Below are positions 12,833 through 24,689 of a stretch of DNA of 64,000 bases, piece after piece. A program made the position numbers and the translations under genes. The notes under the pieces were generated by a model. It was not told the origin of the DNA. It was given only the letters and a program-made list of their open reading frames with translations, and ran no database searches. Origin of the DNA: Paulownia fortunei (lineage: Eukaryota; Streptophyta; Magnoliopsida; Lamiales; Paulowniaceae). Numbering within the stretch: the stretch's first letter is position 1; each line of letters opens with the position of its first letter. The stretch lies in contig CM033111.1 in the NCBI GenBank assembly GCA_019321725.1, forward strand, positions 9,610,001-9,674,000. Reading direction: 5' to 3'.

Positions 12833-12957
12833 TAGATAGGAAAGTAAAGTTTAGAAGATATTACCTGAAATGTGACTTATTAAAAAATAAAGCTAAAACA
12901 ACACAATATGCACGCTATTAGTTAAAACCATTAAGGATAAATTTCACATACTGAAAG

Positions 12958-13590
12958 TCAAGTTCATTTTGCATTTTCGACCATTGTCCCTGTTAGACCA
13001 ATCCACACAAGCCAAGACTGGATTAGGTTTTGGCATATATACTAGAAGTTGATCAATTAGTTGGTCAGGTGTTGGAACAGAAATGAGAATTCATCTCACA
13101 GATGATGAGATAAAACCTTTTTCCAAAGCATGATCTACAAAAGATAGCAAACCATCAAAGAAGCCATTAACGTTAAGAATACCTATAGGTTTCTGGTGAA
13201 TGTTGAGTTATATCCAAAAGACAACTTGGAATAACTCTTTTAATGTACCAAAACCACTAGGTAGGGTGATGAATGCATCCATATTGTTTAACATGTTAGG
13301 CATTCTTTCCTAAATATGTGATACTTTTAGTTCATCTCCGATAATCATACCTGTGATACTCTGTATTGTTAAAGGTTTTGAAATAATTTCTAAGACTTGG
13401 ACTCCTCCTATATGAGAAAACGTAGCAACATTCTCCATTAACCCCAGTCTGCCTTCCCTATACACTAAATGAATTTTTGTTTGCTAGAGTTCTACTAAGA
13501 TTATTGGCTAGCTCTATAAACTCACAATTTTTTCCTGGATTGGTTCCACAAAAGACATAAATATATAGATCTTGTGTGCGGAAGAGACTT
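12958..13590 (-). pseudogene. LOG-like: LOG-like cytokinin-activating enzyme, retrotransposon-borne copy in E4
   Basis: LOG enzymes release active cytokinin bases from cytokinin riboside 5'-monophosphates. The minus-strand translation follows the family from the N-terminal YVFCGTNPGK block through the region before the active site (MPNMLNN) to the catalytic-loop motif, here PSGFGTLKE instead of PGGxGTxxE, and on through a C-terminal part. All parts are contiguous without introns, although plant LOG genes normally have several. In-frame stops occur after the N-terminal 60 or so residues and just before MPNMLNN, and frames shift, so it is dead. It retains the bases before MPNMLNN that are deleted in the E3 copy, so the two copies decayed independently. 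It sits between the extra Cys-rich ORF and the purine tract, in sense with pol, as in E3. Confidence 0.85.
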
Positions 13591-13824
13591 CCATTTTTTT
13601 TCTCTTTTTTATTTTGAAAGTGAGTTGTACAAAAATAGAGCAAGTACGTTGCTATTTATTGAAGTGTGAACATGGAATGTATTTACTACACATCTTTTTT
13701 TTTATTAGGAAGGTTGAAAATGAGGACATAAAATTTGAAAATGAGCTACTTACGCATGAATATACATGTAGTTGTAACTGTGGCTTATATATTCATCTGG
13801 TTTTACATCCAGTAATGGCTTAAA

Positions 13825-14420
13825 CTCCCTCTATAGGTTAAGGATATGATTTCTATATTCATCCCAGAAGTGTATTTATAAATCAAAAATTACACAATGC
13901 ATTAATCCATAATAATGTGTCGCAAGAGTCCATAGAATGTCATCTAGAAACTCACTCAATCCATCCATTATTAATTAAATTTTATCTTCTTGATTTTTAG
14001 AAACTATTCCTAAGGAAGACACTTTATATAGCAAGTCCATCAAGCACATTTGGGGCAAGTTTGGATTTTTTTTCGCCCTTCGTTTTTTTGAACATGTGCT
14101 TTTACCTAAGCGAGACATGTATCTAGTAAACAAATTTGAAAACTCACATATTACTCTTGCCTTTGCTTCAATTATCCATCGTATATTTTCTAAGATGCCC
14201 TTGTGCGTAAAGAATTTTAATCTTTCAATTCTGGTTTTATAAATTTTTAAAATTGTATTTTTAGGAAGAAAAGAAAATCACTTCTTGAGAGTTAGAAGGA
14301 CGTTATCTATTTTGAAAAGAATAAGAAAAGAGAATGAGAGCAATTTTGTACAAAGATTTCAGTTGTTTGATAAATTGATAAGTTTAACTTCTATAACCAT
14401 GGAGTATAGTTATCCGCCAC
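13825..14420 (-). pseudogene. Extra ORF upstream of LOG in E4 (Cys-rich protein-like)
   Basis: Homologous along its length to the minus-strand ORF at 44040-44596 in E3. The translation can be followed in pieces: an N-terminal LTLKK block, an IYKTRIERL block, a TRYMSRLGKS block, then a basic KKRRAKK run that is intact here but split by a stop in E3. The Cys cluster seen in E3 is damaged in this copy, and later stops interrupt the C-terminal half. It precedes LOG in the same orientation. I do not recognise the family with certainty; see the E3 entry. Confidence 0.55.
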
Positions 14421-14559
14421 TTAACTAGGAAAAGAAAAAAAACTAAAAGAAATAAACCTTACAAAACAAACAAAGTTAGAGAAAATATATATATATATAC
14501 ACACACATAATAAGGGTTAGAAAGAAAAATAATTTCCTCTTTTGAAAATTGACTCTCTA

Positions 14560-15640
14560 GAAACGGTTTGAGTTTTGTCCATTTACTTTGAATACATTAC
14601 AATTTCTAGGATTTTCAATGTCAATTGTCTCATAAGAATATACTTCTTTTACAACAAAATGATCTCTCCACCTTTATCTCAAATTTTTAGGAAATAAATG
14701 TAATTGAGAATTAAAAAGCAAAGCCTTTTGTCCAACTTCAAATATTTTTCTTAAAATTTTATAATCATGAAATTATTTGATTCTTACTTTATGAATTTTA
14801 AAATTCTCATATGCATCATTTCTCAATTCTTCAAGTTCATTGATTTGCAATTTGCGTAATATTGAAACTTTATCAAGGTTGAAGTTAAACCTTTTGGTTG
14901 CCTAATAAGCTTTATGTTCAAGTTCAATAGATAAATGACAAGGTTTTCCATAAATTATCCTATAAGGAGACATACCTAGTGATGTTTTGAAAATAGTTCT
15001 ATACGACCAAAGTGTATCAGTAAGTCAAAGAGACCAATTTTTGCAATTGGGTTAACTGTCTTTTTCAAAATTTATTTTATCTCTCTATTTGTAAGTTCAA
15101 TTTGTCCATTTATTTTAGGGTGATAAGGGGTGCAACTTTATATATGATTTCATATTTTCTCATTAAAGTTTCAAAAACTTTGTTATGAAAATATTTTCCC
15201 CCATCACATATAATGGATCAAAAAATTTTAAATCAACTTAAAATATTTTCTTTCAAAAAATTTATCACTATTTTGTGATTGTTGTTTCGATAGGGAATTG
15301 CCTCGATCCATTTTGAGACATAATCTATGATGACGATATGTAAATAAAATCAAATGATAAAAATGATCCCATGAAATCAATACCCAAATGGTCGATGGGG
15401 TGTAAAGGCATCATGTTTCGCTTTGAAATGAATAATAATTTGTAACAATTTTCATAATTTTGTAGAAAGTGTAAGTGTCTTTGAAAAGAGTTGGCCAATA
15501 AAATCCACATTGTAAAATCTTTGCAGTAGTTTTCTTTACCGAAAAGTGACCATTACATGCTCTTGATTGAAAAAAATTAAGAATATTACCTTACTCATTG
15601 TTTGACACGCATCTCTGAAAAATTTGATCAGGATAATTTT
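14560..15640 (-). pseudogene. Integrase remnant of E4
   Basis: Minus-strand fragments match the E3 integrase: the C-terminal [13 protein letters not shown] region (about 14880-14980), the HPQ-type core near 15100, HPIDHLGIDFMG (near 15400), which contains the first catalytic Asp region, and the zinc-binding C-x-x-C area near 15450-15480. Frames are broken many times. An integrase of this type inserts element DNA into the chromosome; this one cannot be functional. Confidence 0.75.
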
Positions 15641-15789
15641 TGAATAGAGATAGATCATCCCAATAAAAGTTTTTCACCTCAATCAAAAACTTCTTTTTAT
15701 TTTGAAAATTCAAATGCAGTGACATCTTTTCTGTCACAAGAAAATTAACAATGTCAGCAATCTAAGGTAAAATAAAAATATTGAATAGT

Positions 15790-16255
15790 TTTTCATCAGG
15801 AAAAGTGTCATTAATGGACGTGGTTTGAAATGAGTTATCACAAACAAGTTTCGACAAATGATCAACCACCATATTTTCTACTCCTTTCTCATCTCGAATA
15901 GTAATGTTAAATTCCTAAAGTAAGAGAATCTACCTAATTAGTCTAGGTTTGGCATCTTTTATTGACAAAAGATATTTCAAAACTGCATGATAACTAAAAA
16001 CAACAACTGGTGAGTCAATAAGATAAGATCTAAATTTGTCTAATGCAAAAACTACAGTAAGTAGTTCTTTTCAATAGTTGAATAATTAAATTGAGCACTA
16101 TTCAATGTTTTACTTGCATAGTAAATGACTTATGATTTCTTATTTTTTCTTTGTCCTAAGACAGCTCCAATAGCATATCACTGACATCACATATTATTTC
16201 AAAAAATAAAGTCCAATCGGGAGGCTAGATGATTGGAGCGGACGTAAGCATGCTT
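15790..16255 (-). pseudogene. RNase H remnant of E4
   Basis: Matches the E3 RNase H region (46270-46584) at DNA level on the minus strand, including the ADHLSRL-equivalent segment near 15860. It is frame-disrupted. Its upstream edge is the RT deletion junction at 16252-16256, so RNase H is joined directly to the end of the protease-linker region. Confidence 0.75.
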
Positions 16256-16880
16256 TCAAAACAAGTTTCCAGAGGATCAAAGGAATTAGTGATAGTAAAA
16301 TATTCTTGAACAAGTTTCTCAATTGAATCTACTTTGTGTACTTCAACATTTTCTATAGGTTGCTCACAAAAATTAAACACATTTAGTTCCAAAGTCATAT
16401 TTCCAACAGATAACTTCAAAATACCATTCCTACAATTAATCAAAGTATTTGAAGTTGCAAGAAAAGAAAAACCCAAAATGCTAGGAATCTATGTATGTGT
16501 ATGTGTAATAGGTTGTGTGTTCAAAATAATGAAATCGACTGAAAAGTAAAACTTATTAATTTATACCAACACATTTTCTACTATTTCTTTTGGAACTTTA
16601 ATTGAAAAGTCCACTAGTTGGAGTACAATGGAAGTTGTTTTAAGTTCTCCCAAACCTAACTGTTCATAAACTGGGAAAGGTAGAAGATTTACACTAACAC
16701 CAAGATCAAGCAAAGCACACTCTATTCTAGTGTTCCCTATTGTACATGAAATGGTTGGACAACCTAAATCTTTGTATATGGGATGAGTGAATTGTTGAAT
16801 GATTGAACTAACACTTTCAGTTAAAAATATCTTCTTTTGTATATTATTTTTTATTTTGATTGTACACAAAACTTTCCAAA
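16256..16880 (-). pseudogene. Retropepsin (protease) remnant of E4
   Basis: Two minus-strand frames, 16561-16869 and 16225-16476, cover the aspartic protease and the following linker. The first has TISCTIGN followed by ALLDLGVSVNLLPF, so the catalytic Asp of the D-L-G-A/V-S motif is present. The second has a GFSFLATSNTLINCRNGIL block, equivalent to ILGRPFLAT in functional proteases. A break lies between them at about 16500-16560. The paralogous E3 copy has lost the catalytic Asp, so this decayed copy keeps an ancestral residue. Confidence 0.75.
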
Positions 16881-17490
16881 ATTTAGCATAAGTTGGAACT
16901 TACTTTATTGAATCCAATAATGAAATATTAATCTCGACCTGTTTAAAAAATTCAAATATTTTAGAATTTGGGTTTAATTTTGGATTTAATTTTGGATTCG
17001 ACTATAACCCTTAATGAAAAGGAGCTAGAGGTGAGTAGTTTTCTTTTTCAATATTTTCAAACTCACCTTCATTAAACTTACCTTCATCGTCAACACTATT
17101 TTCATTCTTCATTTCAAAAGGTAGATTAGGAATTTTCTTCTTGGGATGAATAGTCTTGTCAACAACTTTTTCATTTCAAAGAGTTATGATCAAATTAGCC
17201 TCCTTGACTGATTTTTTACCTGAAGAAAAAATATGACACTGAGTAGAAGGATTAAGTTCAGGTTGGCCAGAAAATTTAAATTTTTCACGACTAAGCAAAG
17301 AAGCTGTTAGTGTTAAAAGTGTGCTTTTTGATCTCATTGATGGCTTGTGAAGTCTGGTTATTGATATTTGTTTGTCCATACATAAACGCTTGCAAAGTCT
17401 TCTCAAGAAAGTTCGGTGGCTTTTGTGAATGTAGTGATTGGGCACGGTTATCATCGCGCCAACTAAAATTGGGATGGTTTCTCCATTGTA
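16881..17490 (-). pseudogene. Gag C-terminal remnant of E4
   Basis: Minus-strand sequence equivalent to the linker after the zinc knuckle in E3 gag: a NHPNFSWRDDNRAQ block (near 17460), the QTNINNQT block (near 17370) and the STQCH block. Frames at 17176-17454 and 17291-17518 each hold part of it, so at least one frameshift separates them. The similarity ends at about 17490, where an inverted gag segment begins. Confidence 0.75.
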
Positions 17491-18098
17491 GATTCTTAAA
17501 GAGATAAAGTAAAAACATTGCTTAACTTTTTAAAACATAAGTCAGTTGACACATGGCAAGAAATGCAAGCTGAATTTTTGAAAAAATTCTTTCCAATTCG
17601 TAAAACTAATGCTTTGAAAAGATAAATCCAGATTTTTTCTCAAAATTCTAATGAAGTTTTCTTTCAATATTGGGAAAGATTTAAATACTTGTTGAATTCG
17701 TGCCTATATTATAGTTTTGAAAAATAGCATTTAATTGTTTTTTATATGAAAGTTTAACTCCCGAAACAAAATAGTTTGTTGAAATTATGTATATGTAAGT
17801 TTTAGAATATAGAGAATAAAAAGGCTTTTAAATGTATTAATGACATTTGCTTGTGTTAGAATGTTTAAGTATTCATTGGTGAAGTATCTCACAAGTTCAC
17901 AAATGCTACAAATTTCTTTATCTTTGTAAATCTAATTTTATTTATTTTTTTAAGTTCCATGGCCTCAACTTTTCTTGTTAAACTAGCAATCATAGTATTT
18001 AAATCATTTTCTTGACTAAAATATTATTTTTCTTTATTACTGTTAGCAAGACTAGATATTCTAGGGCTTCATTAAATTCTTTATCAAGATACTCACTT
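17490..18098. pseudogene. Rearranged gag segment of E4 (inverted piece then direct piece)
   Basis: From 17490 to about 17775 the gag core reads on the plus strand (DTWQEMQAEFLKKFF and FSQNSNEVFFQYWERF are visible), opposite to the rest of E4. From about 17775 to 18098 the zinc-knuckle region returns to the minus strand, matching 49108-49480 of E3. Relative to E3 order A-B-C the arrangement is A, inverted C, B. This needs at least two rearrangement steps or a complex template switch. The segment ends at 18098, where inverted repeat R3 starts. Confidence 0.75.
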
Positions 18099-18361
18099 AG
18101 CCACCCAAATAAGGTAATTTTTTTAATAGTTTTTTAGTATATTTATTCTTATTTTCAATTGTTTACAAATTATCAGTTGGTTGGTATTGATGGAGATGGT
18201 GAGTAAAGTATGGTTCTACATAGAATGCCGTATCAAAATTTCTTTATCAAATTTGGTTCTTAATGAAATGCAGGAACATTCAAGTTTTTTTTCTTTTTTC
18301 TTTTTTGAAAAATTCAATTTTACCGTTGTCCAACCAAAATTACTAAAAAGAATTTCGATAA
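18098..18361 (-). repeat. Repeat R, copy 3, first part (inverted)
   Basis: Reverse complement of about 11640-11855: the segment equivalent to AATTACCTGATTCGGGTGACT lies at 18098-18125 and the one equivalent to GAACTTGAATGTTCCAGCA near 18270. It is cut by the solo LTR at 18362 and resumes at 21452. The last five bases, GATAA, are the left target duplication. Confidence 0.75.
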
Positions 18362-18388
18362 TGTGACAACCTCCCAATAATATGTATA

Positions 18389-18421
<33 letters not shown>

Positions 18422-21400
18422 CAACCTGTACAACACAATTTGTGCAAGTATGCATGTGTATAACTTTTTTTTTCTACTCAATTCAACAAAATATTGATAA
18501 AAGTAAAGTGTTTTCATATCCTGTCATACTGTATATACATATGTAGTTATTAAACATTAACCAAATCTATCAAAACCATCACAAACCCAAGCTCACTATC
18601 ACAAAGAAGTTTTGAAAGTGATATATAGGATAACGTTATTAATATAATACAATAACTGTAAAATAAAAAACACAGCCCACAAAATAGCCCAACAGGTCAT
18701 CATCCAAGTACATTGATCTTTGAAAGCCTGTAGGAGCTCCACTGCCAACCAGTAAACCAGAGGTCTTAAGTCTCACCATGATCATTTACAATGCATAAAC
18801 TACATAAGCTAACGCTCAATAAGTAAAAATCATGCATGACAAGAGTATGATGTAAAATCTCATGCAACTCAACTATAAGATATGATGCTATAAATATATT
18901 AAATTGAGTACTCATAAATCAAAGAGTTTTTATAAAAATCACTTCATTTATTAGGCCCTTAGCCTATCTACTATGCACCGGATAGAGCTCTGAATAACAT
19001 CAATAATCACATGGTCATAAATAAATTGACTCAATCCAAGGGCCATCTCCTGGGATCACCATAGATCCACCCCCTATCTTCCCCCGTGATCCTTCAAAAG
19101 TCTTCCCACTGGCGGAGTCAATAAGGGCACAGTCAAGTGGTTCAACCTCTTGTGACCACCAAAGGTACACCCCCTGTCAACCTCTGTAATCCTTCGAGAA
19201 GTAACACTCATGGTGACCCAAAATATCATATAAGCACGCCTCGCATGCCTCGGTATACTAGTAGTGGCCAACCAAAATATTTTCTTTTTGAAAACCATGT
19301 CTCAAATCATATCGTGCATGCAAGAATCTTCACTATTCTCATATACCATGCGCACATATAAATGCTCATGAATGATATGTTTAATATGAAATGCAAGTCA
19401 TCTTGCTCTCAACATGTTTCAATAATCATAAGACTCTCAATCAAATTTAATATCATTAACACATTAGGTATACATGCTTTAAGACATACTATGTTCTTGC
19501 ATTGTAGTTGCAAATAGATCTTTACTTACCTTTCAGTTGGTTGGTGGCTTAGTCTAGATTTGTTTATTGTTTCCTTCCAATCTTAGATGTAAAATAGCTT
19601 GTAATATTACCCAACATCAAGCACCATTCCCAATTTGGCAAGTTGAAAGCATAAAATATCATACTAAGACCTTAAACACCAAGCTATCTAAGTTTTACAA
19701 ACTAGAACCCAATCTAGTCCCTCTAATACCTTAATTTCTCATTTTAAATACATGAAAACATCATATAATTGAAGTATTATAACTCTAATATCATGTACCT
19801 AATTATTAACACTCAATAGCAACATGTCTAGGTTGAAATATGCTAAGTTATCAAATGAGACAGATTCTCACATTTTCATATTTTCTTGCTGTTCAATTTA
19901 GTTGCATGATAATTTTAACATCCCTAAGCATATCTAATCATTCCCAAATTTTTACTACACTTATATAACACGTATATAAATGTAATCATATCATATAATT
20001 ACTAAAACTCATGGATATAGCTTCCCAAGTTAAGCTCTCTTCATAATACACTGAAACAAATTGTTTTCCTACCATGACAGTTTTGCACACTTCAGGACAT
20101 TAATGGTTTTGGCACCCTTAAGTACATTCAATCACTCCCAAATTTTTACCATACTTAGATAATACATATAAAGAGACAACCAGGTCAAAGTGCTACCAAA
20201 ACTAATGGATTTATTGATGTAAAACCAGCACCATTCACATAGGACAAAATCTAAATTTTAAATAAGATAGTTTTGAGCACCTCTTTAATTATCACACTAT
20301 ATTACAATTTATAACCTCTCTAAACTTACATACATCACCTAAACTCATATATAAACACATATGGTGAAATACATAGGTTTAATTCAAGTTATTATACATA
20401 TATAAAGCATAAATATAAAAAATCAGCAAGTATACAGTTTCTGTTCCTAGTGATTTTATTATAATTTTGCAACTAAAAATCCTTCTTTTGTGAACTAAAA
20501 GACCACAAATAACATTTTAACATGATTATAATCAATAATAGAAGCTTTAAAAATCATAAACCCTCAAACAATTCAAGAACTTAAATCAAAACATGAATTA
20601 AAGTTCAACTATGCACAGATTTTAGATTCAACTTGTTCCTCCTTACTTCCTTTTGCTTCCTTCACTTCTTTTTCTTTACTTGGAATTACTTGAGAGCAAT
20701 TTCTAACATTCAATATGAATGTTTTGGAAGTGAAATAGCTCAGAAAATAATTTTTGGTTGTGGCTCAAGGGTAGAAATGAAGAAAGGTTGAGGTGGAAGC
20801 TTGAGGTGGCAAAGCTTGAGGTGGCAAGGTTGAGGTGTCAAGTTGTAGTTCAAATCTAATATTTTTCACACCTTATATAGCTCTTATCTAGTGTTTCTCA
20901 TTTCTTATTTATCTATGCACAACCTACTTTAATCTCCATATGATCGGATAATACATTATGCCCTAATTTCTTAACCGTTCATTCAATCTCCAAACCGATC
21001 GACATTCGATTCTTAAATGATTGTCTAGTTTTCATTTTCTAAAATCACATGCACATATGAACGTTGTATTATGCCACTTAAATTACATTATATCATGTCC
21101 GATATCCCAAGTATGTTAATCTATAGATGTATACCTTTAAAACACCTCGGTTAAATCGAATCGAATCATATAAGCTTACTAGTAACACCTTTAACACTTC
21201 TAAAATTATAACATACAACCTATGAATATCCATTATATTGATCAATATATTCTTTATCTTATCTAAATATAGAATCACTTAATTAGGTTGTAGGATCTCA
21301 ACCACTAACATCAAGTGATAGCATTGGAGGTATATTGATTAAGAATGCTATAAAAGATGCGATGTAGATGTTAATGCAAATTAGTATATAAGTAGTATGT

Positions 21401-21451
21401 AGTGCATGAATCATATTGGCCAAATGAGTAGTGTGAGACTTGGGTATTACA
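18362..21451. mobile_element. Solo LTR, 3090 bp, probably Ty3/gypsy
   Basis: It begins TGTGACAACCTCCCAATA and ends CTTGGGTATTACA, short imperfect inverted termini of TG...CA form. A perfect 5 bp target duplication, GATAA, flanks it at 18357-18361 and 21452-21456, and the host repeat R continues on both sides. The interior has no coding sequence. A TTATATAG box lies near 20873, preceded by a GCTTGAGGTGGCAA microrepeat at about 20795-20845. The TGTAA(C/T)ACCC-type end (minus-strand reading) and the large size suggest a chromovirus of the Tekay/Del type, which is inference. The rest of the element was probably removed by LTR-LTR recombination. Orientation is not certain. Confidence 0.85.
18388..18422. 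repeat. (TA)n(GA)n microsatellite
   Basis: A run of alternating TA followed by about eleven GA dinucleotides inside the solo LTR, close to its left end. Confidence 0.9.
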
Positions 21452-23820
21452 GATAATTACCGAACCAATTAATTGGTTCGATTCTTAATTTTGTAAAATT
21501 CCATATTGAAATTTCGTTTAATCAAAATTTTATTTATAGTATAATCAAGTGCACTCCCCTAATCGTAACTCCTCCCACCCCTTAAACTCACTCATTTTTG
21601 AACCCAGAATCTCTTCTAGATAGAAATTTTTAAATATTATTTCTTTGAGAATTTGTTGACCTCTTAAAGAAAAAGGATATAAGCGCCCACCAATTATTAC
21701 TGGATACACCTCTAGAGCCTTTCACATAAAACTTGCCCCTCAGATTCTACATAGGAAAAACAAAATTCTTTTTCTTAGTTGCTTCTATCTTGAACTCCAT
21801 TGCTCTTGGTTTCCTCACAGTGGAACAATAAAAACTAACCAAAAAAACTCTCCATGATACACAATCTTTTAAATGGTAACAATTCAAAATGGGTTAACTT
21901 GTTAGGTCTTCAAATTCATCACTTGGATATTATTTGGGATAAGTAGGGACATATTTGACAAAATAAGTCAATATTCAAAATTATCATAAAACTCGTAATT
22001 CAGGATTGTATCAATACCAATTCATTAATATTGTGAATGTATTACATTTTTACGTGTATAGCTAGGTATGGAAAAATTATGGGAAGAAGTTAGTATATGT
22101 TATCAATTTTTAATTAATATAACTTTATTGATTTAAGGATAAAATCCGGGAATAATTACTATCATAATTCTCAAGTGTGATACTAATAAAGGTTATCAAC
22201 TTAACCAAAGATTAGGTACTATTATTCTTTGTTGTATATTTACCAAAACTTTAATCATATCATAGCACGTGGGAATCATTTAGATCATGGTTTTATAAGA
22301 AAGCAATAACTAAATCTTAATTGTGAGCTCACAAAGGTTATCGAAGTAAAAGAAGATTAGGTAACATACTTACCAAAACTTAAATGGTGTCATATTACTT
22401 TGGGAATTATTTGGATCATGGTTGTATGAGAAAGCAATGACTAAATTTGGTGAAAAATAACAAACACAGCAATCATCTCTATCATGCTCCGGGCCATGAA
22501 GTAGAGTTTGCTATGGAAACTCCAGTATATTGGGCTCCATTCAGCAATTACTTCACTTTCATTCTAATTTTACCTAAGTGATTAATCCAAATTGTAAGAA
22601 GAATACATTGTACCCCGATTTAATGTTCTATCTTCCTTGCAATTTAGTTTATTTAGTAAGAGTATCTCTTCGTACACATATACGGTGCTGATAAAATCTG
22701 GAATCAATAACTCTATGTTTTTCTTTTTTCTTTTATGTTATTTGATAAATAAAATTAGCCAAAATCTTAAAATGTCGGGTAAATTAAAAATGAAAAGTTG
22801 ATGTAAGTGCCAAGTTGAAAAAAAATACTAAAACAACTTTGTGTGGAATTGACCAATTTGTATGATTTAGCTAATGATATAGAAGGTAAGAAATAAAAAA
22901 GAGTTTATGTTATTACATTTAATATAAGGTTGGAGAACATTACTCCATGCGCATTACATGAGATAGCAATAGCACACATGTGTTGCACATGTACACTAAT
23001 ATACTATTAAAGTATTACTTATATCACGCTCATTTGATAATTTCTGGACCAATAAAGTGTCAATTGGACTAATAAAGTATTGTCATCCATTAAGACAATG
23101 CTTTCATAGATAATTTAAAATCAATTGTAAACCCACTCTTAGAATTACTATGATAAAGTGAAAAAAAATTAGAATAAATTATTTCTTCATGAAGAATCAT
23201 CATCTATGTGTATTATATGACCCTAAGAAAGAATAATAAGAAATGTTCTGGCTGGTAGTTGATGAGACAAGCTACCTCAACAAACGATCGAAAAGAATGA
23301 AAAAATATCTTCTATTTGGTTGTTGATTGGATATCTTACCTGCATAAACAATCCTCCACTCCTATTGTCAAACTCACTCCACAGGGCCCAAAACAAAATC
23401 CTTGTTGTCTATTACTTCAACATGATTTTCATCACTCTTGATTGTTCTATATATGTTAATGTTGGAGTAAGGCTTCAATAGCATTCATTAGAAGGCCCTT
23501 TAAATATTTTTCATAACAATCAACTTCTCACCATCTTGGTTATTTCCATTTAACGGCTAAATTTGAACTTCAAACTGGTTCATAGTTGTTGGGTTTAATG
23601 CTCCATGAATTTTGGTGGATCTTTTGGAGTACTTACTAATGGAGGTTTATAAGAGGTTTATAGTTTTGGAGATCCATCATTTAAGACTTCTTTAGTAGTT
23701 GTTCATTTTGGATATTGGACTTTATCACCACCTATGTATCATCGTAACCTCATATATATGATCTTCTTCTTCAACAATTAGCACATCACTATACTCAGGT
23801 GGGTTACAACTTGACCGTGT
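21452..23820 (-). repeat. Inverted copy of repeat R (rest) and of the T3 region
   Basis: Continuation of repeat R3 after the solo LTR, then a reverse-complement walk back through the block at 5160-7870: the AACTCCTCCCACCCC segment at 21560 (7760), the tandem pair at 22160-22460 (6560-6836), a GCTCCGGGCCATGA segment at 22486 (about 6500, 4530 and 3005), the ACATGAGATAGCAA segment near 22957, the TAGTTGATGAGACAAG segment near 23258 and the CTTCTTCTTCAACAATTAG segment near 23763 (5189). The block therefore lies in inverted orientation to 5160-8200, with E4 and block Y between the arms. No gene found. Confidence 0.75.
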
Positions 23821-24085
23821 GTTATGAGACTCCTCTAGAAGGTATCAAAAAGAATATATTGTGATGTGTGATAAATTACCTGTAATCATTTTGTAAGACG
23901 CCTTTATTTGATGTTAATTTTTATGCCTATCAAATTAGAACTGTCCGTGGAAGTGATTAAATTGATATGTGAGAACGATTGGCCAATTTCTTATGATTTA
24001 TTCATGATCGTTATTTATACCCCCGATTCAAAATTCTTTATCAAATCACCCCATCTCACCATTTCAACTTTTTGATAACAAACCT
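23821..24085 (+). repeat. Upstream part of F-box unit I
   Basis: From about 23890 the sequence matches the end of region A and the F-box upstream sequence seen at 32930-33100 and 54290-54480 (landmarks TTTTATGCCTATCAAATTAG and TTCAAAATTCTTTATCAAATC). No coding frame until the F-box remnant. Confidence 0.6.
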
Positions 24086-24420
24086 AGATCACAGATAGAG
24101 GCAAAAAACTAAAAGTTAAAAAAGAATCAAGCAGAAGAGGAAGAAAGATACGATCTTGATAGGCTTAGCTATTTAGTAAATAGCATTCTGGCTCATTTTC
24201 CTCTTTTCTTAACACAAAAAACCGCCATTACAACATTAGTTCTTTCCAATTGCTGCAAGCTTTTATTGACTTTATTACCATGTCTTGATCTCTAGTTGTC
24301 TGAATTTCTCAGTGAAAGTTTTGATTCATGCGATGGCCATGTTTTTTCCCTAGTCAAGAATTCCAGTGTTGTTGCCTTTTGAGTCATATGTTAACCATGT
24401 TTTTGCAACCCTCTAAGTGC
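24086..24420 (+). pseudogene. F-box protein remnant, unit I
   Basis: An open stretch encodes DLDRLSYLVNSILAHF then PLFLTQKTAITTLVLSNCCK and ends LLLTLLPCLDL before a TAG at 24293. This follows the N-terminal F-box pattern of plant F-box/LRR (FBD) proteins: acidic lead-in, D-R-[IL]-S-x-L-x-x-x-I-L, then T-K-x-A-x-x-x-x-V-L-S-x-x-W and L-W-T-x-x-P-x-L-D. F-box proteins recruit substrates to SCF ubiquitin ligases through Skp1. Here the Arg-Trp of the L-S-R-R-W motif is changed to Cys-Cys, and the likely start (ATAGAGGCA, where unit IV has ATGGAGGGA) is lost, so it is a pseudogene. A few further codons of homology follow to about 24420 before the sequence becomes intron-like. Confidence 0.75.
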
Positions 24421-24689
24421 TGCATATTATTGCTTTTTGGGGTAGTTAGAAAGATGCTCCTATTTATAAGATATGCATCTTTTTTATAGGAGATGTAATT
24501 TTTCTGTATGAGATTTGATAGAACACATATTTTTTCGACAAGATAAATTAAACAATATTTATTTTTCTTGCTTGACTTGGTTCTTAATGGGATTTATCCT
24601 ATCTTTCTCATTTTTAAGAAAAAGCTCAATTATGGGGGTAAGGGAGATTAAATCTGATGGTAATGTGATCATTTTCTGAAGAAAGGCAT

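Larger units (their letters stand above)
11914..18098 (-). mobile_element. E4: truncated Ty3/gypsy (Athila/Tat-like) element carrying LOG
   Basis: A decayed minus-strand copy of the same family as E3 (39418-51874). Read on the minus strand from 18098 it contains rearranged gag, gag C-terminus, protease, RNase H, integrase, an extra Cys-rich ORF, LOG and part of the 3' non-coding region, in the same order as E3. Both LTRs, the N-terminal half of gag and almost all of reverse transcriptase are missing. The RT loss has a clean junction at 16252-16256, where sequence equivalent to 46589 is joined to sequence equivalent to 47848 with CTTT shared at both breakpoints. The element lies between inverted copies of repeat R, so its ends are truncation or rearrangement points, not insertion ends. 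Confidence 0.85.
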
